Assembly (NCBI RefSeq): GCF_003816055.1
Contig: NZ_CP033906.1
Span: 2,480,001-2,544,000, forward strand
Source of the DNA: Bacillus sp. FJAT-42376
GTDB lineage: Bacteria; Bacillota; Bacilli; Bacillales; Bacillaceae
Direction of reading: 5' to 3'
Length of the DNA stretch: 64,000 nt
The translations under genes were made by a program, and so were the position numbers. How positions within the stretch are numbered: position 1 is the first letter of the stretch; every line of letters starts with the position of its first letter. Below, piece after piece: positions 30,044 to 38,996 of this stretch. Under the pieces are notes generated by a model, which was given only the letters and a program-made list of their open reading frames with translations, searched no databases and was not told where the DNA came from.

Positions 30044-30304
30044 TTAACCGATTTGGGTTTCAAAAGCTGATGTCACAGCTTCGAATTCCTCATCATTTTC
30101 GATTTCAGACAGTTCTCCATCTTCTTCTACGCGAAGGAAAAACAGTTCAATGTCCTCTTCCGTTTCGTTTGCGATATCTTCTGTAAAGCTGACAGCCGCG
30201 TATTGCTTTCCGTCCATTTCGGCTGTCGCCAAAACTTCAAGCTCCTGCTCATCGCCCTGATCATCTTCAATCAGAAAAACATCTCCTACTTCCACTTTAT
30301 CCAT
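30044..30304 (-). CDS. DUF1292 family protein (YrzB-like)
   Basis: An 86-residue, strongly acidic cytoplasmic protein with the DUF1292 pattern (VEVGDVFLIEDDQGDEQELEV, FFLRVEEDGELSEIENDEEF). Function is unknown. It follows the GIY-YIG gene by 29 bp and has its own terminator. A GAGGTAG ribosome site precedes the ATG. Confidence 0.85.
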   Translation of the reverse strand: MDKVEVGDVFLIEDDQGDEQELEVLATAEMDGKQYAAVSFTEDIANETEEDIELFFLRVEEDGELSEIENDEEFEAVTSAFETQIG

Positions 30305-30333
30305 GAGACTACCTCCTCTAATCGTTCCTGATC

Positions 30334-30708
30334 TTAATTAAAGAAAACCTTGTCCACGTTGTATTTTGCTTTTTCCTTATTAATGGCATACGTTTCGTAA
30401 ATTTCACGCTCGACTGGGTCTTCAACATAGCAAATGGCAATTTCAGCAATTTCATCCCGGTGATTCTTTACAGCTGACACATTGTCTTCAAAATGTTTTT
30501 TAATGCGAAGTCTGAGCTTCCGCGCTTTGCCGACAAACAGCAGTTCATCATTTAGGTTGTAAAACATGAAAACTCCGCCTTTGTCCCGCGGGATTTTCAA
30601 ATAGTCGGTGAAACCGTATTTGCTGATGATGTCAATTTCTCCCGGCTCGCCTTTTTGATCATTTTTTCTTAACACCAAGTCTGGTGATGGCATACTGATT
30701 TTTATCAT
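30334..30708 (-). CDS. GIY-YIG-type nuclease-superfamily protein (UvrC N-terminus-like)
   Basis: A 124-residue protein with the beta-hairpin and helix layout of GIY-YIG domains (KGGVFMFYNLNDELLFVGKA, then LRLRIKKHF), as in the N-terminal part of UvrC. The canonical GIY and YIG triplets are replaced by GVF and FVG, so nuclease activity is uncertain. It resembles B. subtilis YurQ-type proteins. The DUF1292 gene follows and may be cotranscribed. Confidence 0.75.
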   Translation of the reverse strand: MIKISMPSPDLVLRKNDQKGEPGEIDIISKYGFTDYLKIPRDKGGVFMFYNLNDELLFVGKARKLRLRIKKHFEDNVSAVKNHRDEIAEIAICYVEDPVEREIYETYAINKEKAKYNVDKVFFN

Positions 30709-30874
30709 CGTAACTCACTTCCTGCTTCTGCTGAATAGTTTCTTTTGAACTTTAGTATTATCTCATAACATGAGCGGTTATTCCACTATCTATCTGATCC
30801 ATTCGCTTTAGCCAGGCATAGAGGCGCTTGCATTGGTTCATGATAATGGTTAGGCAGCTGGAAAGGTGGTAACC

Positions 30875-31651
30875 ATGATTAAATTAGTGCTGATCCGTCA
30901 CGGACAAAGCAGATGGAACGTGGAAAATAGATTTACAGGGTGGACGGATGTGGATTTATCCGAAAATGGTCTGCAGGAAGCCAGGGAAGCCGGACTCATT
31001 TTAAAGAAGAATGGATTTGTTTTTGATGTGGCTTATACATCCGTATTAAAAAGAGCGATCCGGACTCTTTGGATTGTCCTCCATGAAATGGATCAAATGT
31101 GGATTCCGGTTCATAAGTCCTGGAAATTAAATGAACGGCATTATGGGGCGCTGCAGGGACTCAATAAAGAGGACACCGCGAAAAAGTATGGAGCGGACCA
31201 GGTCCTCCAATGGAGAAGATCCATGTATGAACGGCCGCCTGCTCTTTTAGAAACGGATCAAAGATTTGAAGCTAACGATCCGAAATACAAAGACATAAAG
31301 CCTGGAGACTTTCCGCTCACTGAAAATCTGCAGGATACAGAAAATCGAGTGCTTTCAGTTTGGCATGAAAAAATGGTCCCTGATATGAAAGCCGGCAAAA
31401 GAGTCATTATTTCCGCTCATGGGAATACACTTCGCGCGCTGATGCAGTATTTGGATCAAATCCCCCCTGATGGCATATCGAATTTAAACATTCCTACAGG
31501 CATTCCCTTAATTTACGAATTGGATGAACAGCTGAAACCGATTCATCATTATTATCTCGGGATGGATGGTGCTTTACCTGAAGGGGAAATTCCGCATCAT
31601 ATCACCCACCGTCCTGAAATTGATGGCGACAAGCAGCAATCGTTTCATTAA
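30875..31651 (+). CDS. gpmA: 2,3-bisphosphoglycerate-dependent phosphoglycerate mutase
   Basis: A 258-residue histidine phosphatase-fold mutase that interconverts 3- and 2-phosphoglycerate. The phospho-histidine motif [10 protein letters not shown] (His9), [28 protein letters not shown] and the second histidine in [11 protein letters not shown] are all intact, and the length is that of true GpmA. I chose ATG 30875 over GTG 30866, which overlaps the AAAGGTGG site. Many Bacillus species use the cofactor-independent enzyme (GpmI) from a glycolytic operon, so this would be an additional isozyme. Confidence 0.93.
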   Translation: MIKLVLIRHGQSRWNVENRFTGWTDVDLSENGLQEAREAGLILKKNGFVFDVAYTSVLKRAIRTLWIVLHEMDQMWIPVHKSWKLNERHYGALQGLNKEDTAKKYGADQVLQWRRSMYERPPALLETDQRFEANDPKYKDIKPGDFPLTENLQDTENRVLSVWHEKMVPDMKAGKRVIISAHGNTLRALMQYLDQIPPDGISNLNIPTGIPLIYELDEQLKPIHHYYLGMDGALPEGEIPHHITHRPEIDGDKQQSFH

Positions 31652-31684
31652 AAAACGCTCAGCATCATGGCCGGGCGTTTTTTT
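31650..31684. terminator. Bidirectional terminator gpmA/modB
   Basis: AAAAAACGCTC...GGGCGTTTTTTT, between the convergent gpmA and modB. Confidence 0.8.
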
Positions 31685-31709
31685 GCATAGCAATAAAAAC
31701 CTTTTCCGG

Positions 31710-32369
31710 TTAGTTTCTTTTATAAAATGAAACGGCTGAAAGCATAAGAAAGGAAATTCCGATGATGGATAAAACCCACATCCAGGCAAGAGGCATATTG
31801 CCGGAATCGATCGCCATGTATATAGCGGTTGGAACCGTTTGAGTCCTGCCCGGAATATTTCCTGCAAACATCAGGGTCGCTCCAAACTCTCCCAAAGCCC
31901 TGGCGAAACTTAAAATGACTCCGGTTACGATTGAGCCGGACGCCAGAGGGAGCGAAATGTGAATAAGCACTTTTCTCTGATTCGCCCCATCTACTTTTGC
32001 GGCATCTTCAATATCTCTGTCAATCGATTCCAGTCCGGTTTTGGCCGACTGGTACATGAGCGGAAAAGCGACAACAGATGAAGCGATGACTCCTGCCCAC
32101 CATGTAAACATAACGGGAGAGCCGAAAAGCCAAATTATAGTCTGGCCAACGGGGCTTTTGTTTCCAAAAAAAACAATTAAGAGAAACCCCACAACGGACG
32201 GCGGCAGGACAAGCGGAAGAAGCAGAACGGTTTCAGCTGCCGCTTTCCCTTTAAACGGTTTTCTTGCCATCCATACAGCTGCTCCTATACCTGTAAAGAA
32301 CACAATAATGGTAGAAACGATGGCAATTTCAATTGAGAGGCTGACTGGAGCCCAAAATGACTCGGCCAT
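31710..32369 (-). CDS. modB: Molybdate ABC transporter permease ModB
   Basis: A 219-residue permease with about five membrane helices and the EAA loop (DGANQRKVLIHISLP). It forms the channel for molybdate uptake with ModA. Its ATG overlaps the modA stop (TAATG). It is the last gene of moeB-moeA-mobB-moaE-moaD-modA-modB. No modC ATPase follows, so an ATPase encoded elsewhere must energise it; B. subtilis has the same arrangement. Confidence 0.93.
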   Translation of the reverse strand: MAESFWAPVSLSIEIAIVSTIIVFFTGIGAAVWMARKPFKGKAAAETVLLLPLVLPPSVVGFLLIVFFGNKSPVGQTIIWLFGSPVMFTWWAGVIASSVVAFPLMYQSAKTGLESIDRDIEDAAKVDGANQRKVLIHISLPLASGSIVTGVILSFARALGEFGATLMFAGNIPGRTQTVPTAIYMAIDSGNMPLAWMWVLSIIGISFLMLSAVSFYKRN

Positions 32370-33145
32370 TATTTGGCGCTTACTTTCGTAAACCCATACT
32401 TTTCAAAGGTTTTTGCGGCTTTGCTGCTATTCAGAAAGGTATAAAAAGCAGCAGCTTCCTTTGGATGGGAGGTCTGTTTCATGATTCCGAGAGGATAAAC
32501 AATTGGGGAATGCGAGCCTTCAGGCGCAGCTGAAGCAATCCTTACCTTTTTGGATACGGCTGCATCTGTTCGATAAACAATCCCCGCATCAGCGTTACCG
32601 GTTTCTACATAATTCAGAACTTGTCTCACATCTTTTCCATAAACCATCTTCCCGCTCAGCTTCTTCCATTTCCCCAGGTGCTCAAGACTTTCTTTCGCAT
32701 AGCGGCCGGCAGGAACCGAGTCCGGACTGCCTATGGCAACTGCCCCCTCTACATTCTGGATGTCCTGAAATGACCGGATTGATTTCTTGTCTTTTGATGT
32801 AATGAGGACAATTTCATTTCCGATTAAATCCGTTTCATGTTTTTCATCAATGAGCCCTTCTTTTTTCAGCTGATCAAATGGTTCCTCCGCTGCAGAAAAA
32901 AACAGGTCTGCAGGTGCTCCTTGTGAAATTTGCTGTTTTAACGTTCCAGACCCTCCAAAATTAAAGGAGACGTTAATATGCGGATTCCCATTACTGAAGT
33001 TTTTATCAAGCTCTGTCAGCACATTTTTCAAGCTAGCGGCTGCAGAGATTGTGATTTCAGCCGGTTTTTCTTGTTCTTTACTTGCCGCACATCCGCTCAT
33101 CACAAGCATAGCGATAAGTCCAGTCAGGACCATCTGTTTTCTCAT
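32369..33145 (-). CDS. modA: Molybdate-binding lipoprotein ModA
   Basis: A 258-residue substrate-binding protein. Its lipobox (MSGC, lipidated Cys19) anchors it outside the membrane. The ISAAASLKNVLTELD start and the GGSGTLKQQI and GNADAGIVYRTDA segments are typical of ModA. It delivers molybdate to ModB. It follows moaD by 25 bp with an AAGGGTG ribosome site, so molybdate uptake and cofactor synthesis are probably expressed together. Confidence 0.94.
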   Translation of the reverse strand: MRKQMVLTGLIAMLVMSGCAASKEQEKPAEITISAAASLKNVLTELDKNFSNGNPHINVSFNFGGSGTLKQQISQGAPADLFFSAAEEPFDQLKKEGLIDEKHETDLIGNEIVLITSKDKKSIRSFQDIQNVEGAVAIGSPDSVPAGRYAKESLEHLGKWKKLSGKMVYGKDVRQVLNYVETGNADAGIVYRTDAAVSKKVRIASAAPEGSHSPIVYPLGIMKQTSHPKEAAAFYTFLNSSKAAKTFEKYGFTKVSAK

Positions 33146-33170
33146 ATGTATATCACCCTTGGTTATTAAT

Positions 33171-33404
33171 TCAGCCGCCGCTTACCGGAGGGATAAAGGC
33201 AACCGTGTCCCCAGCTTTGACGATTTCATCATCCGGTACGAAGCTTTCGTTCACAGCAGCCATGGAGTGCTGAAAAGAAGATCCCGGATAGTCTGTTTCC
33301 AGCTTTTCTTTCAGTTGCAAAACGGTCAGATTTTCAGCTGCCACTTCAAGCTGTTCTTTGCCGATCCATTCTCTATTCGCTGCAAAAAGCAAAACCTTGA
33401 TCAT
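33171..33404 (-). CDS. moaD: Molybdopterin synthase small subunit MoaD
   Basis: A 77-residue beta-grasp sulfur carrier with the obligatory C-terminal Gly-Gly (FIPPVSGG). MoeB adenylates this end, which is then thiocarboxylated and donates sulfur to cPMP within the MoaD-MoaE complex. It overlaps moaE by four bases. Confidence 0.95.
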   Translation of the reverse strand: MIKVLLFAANREWIGKEQLEVAAENLTVLQLKEKLETDYPGSSFQHSMAAVNESFVPDDEIVKAGDTVAFIPPVSGG

Positions 33405-33874
33405 GATCCTTCCCTCTTTTCTGGAGGCTTCCCATCCGGATAAGATTGTTTTTCAAGCTGATCTCCTATCCACTTCGTTCCATCCTCCCAAAATTCTTTT
33501 TTCCAGATCGGCACGATTTGTTTGATTCTCTCGATCGCATATTCATTTGCTTCATAGGCAGTCTTTCGGTGAGGGGATGAAACAGCAATCACGACCGCTA
33601 TATCGGAGATTTCAAGCCGGCCGATTCTATGTGTGATAGCGGTCATCGCATCGGGCCATTTCCTGGAAATTTCCTCCCCGATTTGAGCAAGCATTTTTAC
33701 CGCCATCGGGACGTATGCCTCGTATTCCAAATGAAGAGTCCTCTTCCCGTTTGTGAGCTCCCTGACAGTCCCGATAAACGTTGTAATCGCTCCGGCTTCC
33801 CGCCTTGTCACTTTTTCAATTAAATCAGCCGGCTGAATCGGCTGTTCAGTGATCCTGTATAAAGTCTCATTCAC
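33401..33874 (-). CDS. moaE: Molybdopterin synthase catalytic subunit MoaE
   Basis: A 157-residue MoaE. The GAITTFIGTVRE start, HRIGRLEI, SSPHRKTAYEANEYAI and the catalytic-lysine region PIWKKEFWEDG are intact. With MoaD it makes molybdopterin from cPMP. It overlaps moaD by 4 bp and mobB by 8 bp. Confidence 0.96.
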   Translation of the reverse strand: MNETLYRITEQPIQPADLIEKVTRREAGAITTFIGTVRELTNGKRTLHLEYEAYVPMAVKMLAQIGEEISRKWPDAMTAITHRIGRLEISDIAVVIAVSSPHRKTAYEANEYAIERIKQIVPIWKKEFWEDGTKWIGDQLEKQSYPDGKPPEKREGS

Positions 33875-34385
33875 TTTGCTTTCTCACTTCTTTCATTAAA
33901 AAATCAATATATTGATCTTCATCTTCTCTTTTAAAAAGCTTTATCCCATTTAATCCTGTCAATGGAATACTTGTGATCACACAAACAACTCCGGCGAGCT
34001 TGCTGATCAGGTTTACATCTTCTTCCCTGCTGATTAATACGGCTTTTGGGAAAGGCTTTTCTTTATAGCCCTCTATAAACAGAACATCAAGCTGGAAGAA
34101 CGAATACAAGTCCAGCAGTTTTTCAGGCGAAAAATTATGCATTTTAGCAGCAAACTGCAGGACTCCTTCTCCCTCGGCTCCTGAAAGCACCGCTCCCGCC
34201 TCAAAATGCTTTGTACTATCTTTGAATGGGAGCTCAGGTGTTCCGCCGTGTCCGTGGTGCTTAAGAGATCCCGCTGAAAGGCCTGACGCTGCGGCCCGTG
34301 CGATTAGCTTTTCCATCAATACGGTTTTTCCGCTATTCTGATAGCCGACTACCTGTAGGACGGCAAAATGTTTTCCCACGGCCAT
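33867..34385 (-). CDS. mobB: Molybdopterin-guanine dinucleotide biosynthesis protein MobB
   Basis: A 172-residue P-loop GTPase with Walker A GYQNSGKT near the N-terminus. MobB assists MobA in attaching GMP to molybdopterin. It begins 37 bp inside the end of moeA and overlaps moaE by 8 bp. Its partner MobA is encoded 17 kb away at 51342. Confidence 0.93.
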   Translation of the reverse strand: MAVGKHFAVLQVVGYQNSGKTVLMEKLIARAAASGLSAGSLKHHGHGGTPELPFKDSTKHFEAGAVLSGAEGEGVLQFAAKMHNFSPEKLLDLYSFFQLDVLFIEGYKEKPFPKAVLISREEDVNLISKLAGVVCVITSIPLTGLNGIKLFKREDEDQYIDFLMKEVRKQSE

Positions 34386-35632
34386 TCACTCCCTGACACG
34401 TCATTCAAAAGGAAAGCATCAACAGTCATTCCCTTTTCATACCCTCTCGTCCCGCCTGGCAATACAATAAAGGTATCCGCTTCGGCCAAAGAAGAAACCG
34501 CGCTTGATTTGTTAAATCCGGATGGTGTAACAGTGACACTTCCCGATTCATTAAATTCAAGCTTTCCCCTCACAAACCGCATAAAAGGATTGGCTTTTTT
34601 AAAATCAGCGCCCAAAACCGCCTTGATTTTTTTCAAATGCGGATGTCCGCTTCCCAATCCGATTCGAATGACCGGCCTTACAAACAGCTCAAAGCCTACA
34701 TAGCAGGCGGAGGGATTTCCTGACAGGCCAAACAACAGCTTCCCGTTCCATTCTGCAGCCGTTGTGACACTTCCGGGCCGCATCGCCACTTTATTGAAAA
34801 GAACAGCTGCGCCGAGTTTCTCATAGATGGCAGGCAGATAATCATAATCACCGACTGATACACCGCCTGTCGTAATCAGCATATCCACTTGTTCTATAGC
34901 GTTTTTGATGGTTTCAAAACACGTTTCAAACTCATCGTCCAGCTTGCCGAAATAACGGACATCGGCCCCTGCTCTTTCCAGCTGTGAAAAAATCATATAC
35001 GCATTGCTGTTACGGATTTTTCCTGGTTCCAGCGGTTCATCCACATTTAAGAGTTCGCTTCCTGTTGCGAGCACTCCGACGACGGGTTTTTTTGAAACGG
35101 GGACCTCATGATAGCCAAACGTTGCAAGCAGTGCAGAAATACCGGCGTGAATCGGAGTTCCTTTTTTAACAAGAACCGTTCCTTTTTCGGTATCTTCACC
35201 CCGGAACGAAACATTTTCTCCTTTTTTATAGGAACGATTAAGTTCAATCATTTTTTTCCCGCTGATGGTATGTTCCTTAGCCAATTCAAGCATCACGACC
35301 GCATCGAATCCTTCAGGAATGGCAGCGCCTGTCATAATCCGGACAGCCTGGCCCGGCTCTGCCGGCTTCAAGTAAAGGGATCCTGCACCAATTTCTCCCG
35401 CGACTTCCAGCATAACGGGATGGCCGGATTCTGTATCTTCCGACCGGACGGCAAATCCGTCATAAGGAGACCGGTCAAAAGCGGGTACATCATGGTCCGC
35501 CGTTAAATCCTCCCCTAAAAAACGGCCATATGCCTGTTCGATCGGAACCATCTCAATTTGTTCGGATTTTGCAAGGGATGCCACTTTTTTGACTGCTTCA
35601 CTTACCGGAATCGGTGTTCTTTTCTCGAGCAT
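34349..35632 (-). CDS. moeA: Molybdopterin molybdenumtransferase MoeA
   Basis: A 427-residue MoeA of normal length. It shows DVPAFDRSPYDGFAVRSEDT, GAAIPEGFDAVV, the MogA-like domain with TTGGVSVGDYDYLP, and FGLSGNPSACYVGFELFVRP, then the C-terminal domain IV. It inserts molybdate into adenylylated molybdopterin. It follows moeB by 11 bp. Confidence 0.96.
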   Translation of the reverse strand: MLEKRTPIPVSEAVKKVASLAKSEQIEMVPIEQAYGRFLGEDLTADHDVPAFDRSPYDGFAVRSEDTESGHPVMLEVAGEIGAGSLYLKPAEPGQAVRIMTGAAIPEGFDAVVMLELAKEHTISGKKMIELNRSYKKGENVSFRGEDTEKGTVLVKKGTPIHAGISALLATFGYHEVPVSKKPVVGVLATGSELLNVDEPLEPGKIRNSNAYMIFSQLERAGADVRYFGKLDDEFETCFETIKNAIEQVDMLITTGGVSVGDYDYLPAIYEKLGAAVLFNKVAMRPGSVTTAAEWNGKLLFGLSGNPSACYVGFELFVRPVIRIGLGSGHPHLKKIKAVLGADFKKANPFMRFVRGKLEFNESGSVTVTPSGFNKSSAVSSLAEADTFIVLPGGTRGYEKGMTVDAFLLNDVSGSEWPWENILPSYR

Positions 35633-35643
35633 GGTTTTCCCTC

Positions 35644-36660
35644 CTAGCCAAGGAATTGATAGTACAGTTTTTTTGCGGTTTGAATATCACTTGTTCCATG
35701 AACAAAAACACGGCCATCCTGAAAAATCACCAGCCGGTGATTCGGCAGGGTGCAGGAAAGCAGAAAAGGATTCCGGACGATTGGCCCATGAACAAGAAGC
35801 CTCTGCTCAAGCTGATCGAAATCACGGGCAATTCCTTTAGGCGGGCGGATTTGAACCGTATCCCTACCGCACAGCACTTCTGACTTTGTCTGATATTCAT
35901 ATTGCAGATGCGGAAATACAGGGTGGGTACCGCATGTCGGACAGTTGTCTTTCTTTACTTTATCAAATTTAAAGGAAAAATGCTGATTGTTCCACAAATC
36001 AAAGCTGATAAACGTCTCTCTGATATGTTCACTGTCTTCTGCCAGTATTTTCAGTGCTTCACCAATTTGATAAGCGGCCGTCATTTGAACAGCGGGACTG
36101 ATGATTCCTGCTGTATCACATGTTGCAGCCGATACAGGAATCCGGTCAAGCAAACAGTTCAGACAAGGTGTTTTTCCCGGCAGGATATTGCACGTTACAC
36201 CATAGCTGCCGACGCACGAGCCATATATCCACGGGATGCTGTATTTATGGGCTAAATCGTTCAAAATAAACCGGATATCAAAATTATCGGCGGCATCAAT
36301 GATGAGATCTATATCATGCAATAGTGGTTCAAGGTTTTCCGGACCTGCATCTGCTACAATAGCCGTTACTTCGACATCTGAATTGATCAATGACAGCCTT
36401 TTTTTGGCTGCCAGCGCTTTCGGCATTTTTTCTTCCGCATCTTTTTCTTCATAAAGCTGCTGTCTTTGCAGGTTGCTCCATTCTACATAATCGCGGTCAA
36501 TCAGTGTTAGCTTGCCGACGCCCGCTCTGGCAAGCATTTCAGCGGCCGCGCTCCCCAGTGCGCCGGTCCCTGTGATCAACACGTGTTTGCTTCTGATTAA
36601 GCTTTGTCCTGCTTTTCCTATAGGAGCAAACAATTGCTGTCTTGAATAGCGGTCGTCCAT
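35644..36660 (-). CDS. moeB: MoaD-adenylating enzyme MoeB (ThiF/HesA family)
   Basis: A 338-residue E1-like enzyme that activates the MoaD C-terminus with ATP. The GTGALGSAAAEMLARAGVG nucleotide loop, the RQQLY motif, DAADNFDIRF, the Cys of AATCDTAGI and the zinc pairs (CLNC, CPTC) are seen. A C-terminal extension of about 75 residues follows the adenylation domain, as in the longer Bacillus MoeB. I chose ATG 36660 with GGAGG eight bases upstream; a GTG at 36675 overlaps that site. It is first in the seven-gene operon. Confidence 0.92.
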   Translation of the reverse strand: MDDRYSRQQLFAPIGKAGQSLIRSKHVLITGTGALGSAAAEMLARAGVGKLTLIDRDYVEWSNLQRQQLYEEKDAEEKMPKALAAKKRLSLINSDVEVTAIVADAGPENLEPLLHDIDLIIDAADNFDIRFILNDLAHKYSIPWIYGSCVGSYGVTCNILPGKTPCLNCLLDRIPVSAATCDTAGIISPAVQMTAAYQIGEALKILAEDSEHIRETFISFDLWNNQHFSFKFDKVKKDNCPTCGTHPVFPHLQYEYQTKSEVLCGRDTVQIRPPKGIARDFDQLEQRLLVHGPIVRNPFLLSCTLPNHRLVIFQDGRVFVHGTSDIQTAKKLYYQFLG

Positions 36661-36713
36661 TATGCGTTCCTCCACTCTAAAAACATTATGTATCGCTTTG
36701 AAGGTGTAAAGGA

Positions 36714-36738
36714 GGACTGGCTGTAAGAAAGCCAGTCC
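36714..36738. terminator. Hairpin between focA and moeB
   Basis: GGACTGGCT/AGCCAGTCC. T-runs are weak on both sides, so readthrough from focA into the moe operon is possible. Confidence 0.45.
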
Positions 36739-36748
36739 CTTTTCTCCC

Positions 36749-37552
36749 TTATGAAACTTTTTTAGATTTCATTGATGGCTCCATTTTTTGCTTGTAGTAC
36801 GTTGTAAAATACGCCATTCCTACAAAGATGGCACCGCCAATGATATTCCCGATTAAGGTTGGAACGAAATTCCCAAGGTAGTCCATCCAGGTAAAATGCC
36901 CGGCAAAGATTGCCGCTGGAATGACAAACATATTGGCGACAACGTGCTGAAAACCAATGGCGACAAAAGCCATAATCGGAAACCAGATGCCCAGGATTTT
37001 GCCCCCGACGTCTTCCGCCCCAGTAGCAAGCCAGATTGCTAGACAGACAAGCCAGTTGCATCCAATGGCCGATACGAGGGTTTGTCCGAATGACTCTTCA
37101 ATTTTAGCGCCGGCGATCGCAACAGTCTTATCCAGGAAAGGGCCTGTTTCTGTCAGACCAACGACATGTCCGAAAAAGTAAGCGACAAATAAGGCCCCAA
37201 TGAAGTTTGCCACAATCACAAAGATCCAGTTTACTCCAAGGTCTTTTAAAGAAATCTTTTTCGCGTAAAGCGCCATCGCGACGGACATAATGTTCCCGGT
37301 GATCAGTTCTCCTCCTGCCAGGACAATCAGCATAAGTCCTACAGGGAAGACAGCGCCGCCTAACAAGGAGGCAAAACTGCCCCACTCCGGAGGAAGATTG
37401 CCGATTACCCGGATATCAAGCAGAAAACCAAGGGAAATAAAAGCCCCTCCAAGAAATCCAAGAATCCATAGCGCAGGCATCGGCAATTTCGTTTTGCTTA
37501 CTCCTGCTTCAATCGTTCTTTCTGCAATTTGCTGCGGCTTTAAATAGGCCAT
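36749..37552 (-). CDS. Formate/nitrite transporter family protein (FocA/FdhC-like)
   Basis: A 267-residue FNT channel with six hydrophobic helices. Family motifs include GGAFISLGF, LAGGELITGN, GCNWLVCLAIWLA and FQHVVANMF. It probably carries formate, because it sits between the moe/mod and fdh operons; nitrite or hydrosulfide are other substrates of the family. I chose ATG 37552 after AGAGG. A MITE-like repeat lies immediately upstream (37580-37762), between this gene and the moaA terminator, so its promoter must lie in or close to the repeat. Confidence 0.9.
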   Translation of the reverse strand: MAYLKPQQIAERTIEAGVSKTKLPMPALWILGFLGGAFISLGFLLDIRVIGNLPPEWGSFASLLGGAVFPVGLMLIVLAGGELITGNIMSVAMALYAKKISLKDLGVNWIFVIVANFIGALFVAYFFGHVVGLTETGPFLDKTVAIAGAKIEESFGQTLVSAIGCNWLVCLAIWLATGAEDVGGKILGIWFPIMAFVAIGFQHVVANMFVIPAAIFAGHFTWMDYLGNFVPTLIGNIIGGAIFVGMAYFTTYYKQKMEPSMKSKKVS

Positions 37553-37579
37553 TTTCCTCTCTCCCATCTTCTAAATAAA

Positions 37580-37762
37580 GGCTATGTTAAAGCACGTCGT
37601 TGATTTTTTTACACCTGTTTATTGAAGCAGAAGGCGTGAGACTCCTGTGGGTGCAGCGCAACAGGTGAGACCCCGAAGTCGCAAAGCGGCGAGTAGGCTC
37701 ACTGCCCGCCCAAGGATAAGCGAACGACTGCAGCGCAATTCAACAGCGATGCTTAACAAAGC
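37580..37762 (+). repeat. MITE-like repeat, long form, copy 5
   Basis: A 183-bp element starting GGCTATGTTAAAGC and ending GCTTAACAAAGC. It is flanked by the perfect 8-bp duplication TAAATAAA (37572-37579 and 37763-37770). It occupies most of the region upstream of focA. Confidence 0.87.
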
Positions 37763-37766
37763 TAAA

Positions 37767-37821
37767 TAAAAAGGCAGCACTCAAGCGACCTCTTCCAGGG
37801 AAAGGGCCGGCGAATGCTGCC
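37767..37821 (-). terminator. Probable terminator downstream of moaA
   Basis: Minus-strand GGCAGCA ... TGCTGCC followed by a T-run. The inner part also folds partly. It lies about 150 bp after the moaA stop. The stretch 37822-37967 between holds nothing I recognise. Confidence 0.6.
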
Positions 37822-37967
37822 AAATTCTGCTGCAGATCGTTGCAGCAAAATCATTGCATCATTTTTACAAAATAGAAAATAAACACAACTTGCCTATTTC
37901 CCATCATTGCTCAAACAATCCTATCCTACCAGAAAAAAGATGAGAAAGCTAGACAATCTAAAGGCAC

Positions 37968-38975
37968 TCAGCCGCCGATATGAGACATCTCCACTTTGGA
38001 TCCGCCTGTTTTTCCTTCTCTCCGTTCATCCGAATATCGATCCGACCTCTTTGACCAGATGGAAGAAATCACTTGCAGGAGTTCTTGATCATTTTGACTG
38101 GAGCGAAGCAGCTGTTTTAAGTCATATCCGTCTGAAGCGAACAGACATGTATACAGCTTTCCTTCAGCCGATACCCTGGCTCTCGAACAGCCTGAGCAAA
38201 ATGAATCCGTAACAGACGAGATGACACCGATTTCCTGTCCATCATCTGCATAGCCATATCTGGATGCCACTTCACCGGGATAGTTTGGATCCAGCTGGCT
38301 GAGCGGCATGGCCTCTCCGATTCTATCGATTATCTCATGCTTCGAAATCACTTCTTCCATTTTCCAGCCATTCGTGTTCCCGACGTCCATATATTCGATA
38401 AAGCGAAGAATATGCTGCTGTTCCTTGAAGTATTTTGCCATCGGAAGAATATCCTGATCATTCTTTCCTTTTTGAACGACCATATTTATTTTGACTTGCA
38501 GGCCTGCTTCTTTAGCAGCCTGAATACCATCCAATACCCTTAATACGCTGCTTTTATTCCCATTCAGGCTTCTAAATCTCTCTTCATCCAGGGAATCAAG
38601 GCTGACGGTGACACGGTGCAGTCCTGCTTCTTTAAGAGCGTGTGCCTGCTTTTTCAGCAAAGACCCATTTGTTGTGATGGCAATATCCTTAATTCCTTCA
38701 ATCGCTCTCAATTTTTTTATCAATACAGGAAGATCTTTTCTTAAAAGCGGTTCTCCTCCCGTTATCCTTACCTTCTCAACGCCAAGCTCAGCAAACGTTC
38801 TGGTCAGACGTTCTATTTCATCGAACGATAAAATGTTATCGGACGGCAGGAATGAATAATCCGGTCCGAAAATTTCTTCCGGCATACAATAGCGGCACCG
38901 AAAATTGCAGCGGTCTGTAACAGAAATCCGCAAATCACGGAGCGGACGCTGAAGTGTATCCACAGCTTGTTTCAT
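37968..38975 (-). CDS. moaA: GTP 3',8-cyclase MoaA
   Basis: A 335-residue radical-SAM enzyme that starts molybdopterin synthesis from GTP (with MoaC). The N-terminal CNFRCRYC motif binds the SAM cluster, and [19 protein letters not shown] binds the second 4Fe-4S cluster. [13 protein letters not shown] is intact, and the chain ends with the expected Gly-Gly. It lies 21 bp after fdhD in the DUF2294-fdhD-moaA operon. Confidence 0.97.
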   Translation of the reverse strand: MKQAVDTLQRPLRDLRISVTDRCNFRCRYCMPEEIFGPDYSFLPSDNILSFDEIERLTRTFAELGVEKVRITGGEPLLRKDLPVLIKKLRAIEGIKDIAITTNGSLLKKQAHALKEAGLHRVTVSLDSLDEERFRSLNGNKSSVLRVLDGIQAAKEAGLQVKINMVVQKGKNDQDILPMAKYFKEQQHILRFIEYMDVGNTNGWKMEEVISKHEIIDRIGEAMPLSQLDPNYPGEVASRYGYADDGQEIGVISSVTDSFCSGCSRARVSAEGKLYTCLFASDGYDLKQLLRSSQNDQELLQVISSIWSKRSDRYSDERREGKTGGSKVEMSHIGG

Positions 38976-38996
38976 AGCAGTTCCTCTCCTTTCAGT

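Noticed and set aside
37767..37821. Possible riboswitch upstream of focA
   Set aside because: The structure lies beyond the repeat, and as a minus-strand hairpin with a T-run it is best read as the terminator of moaA.
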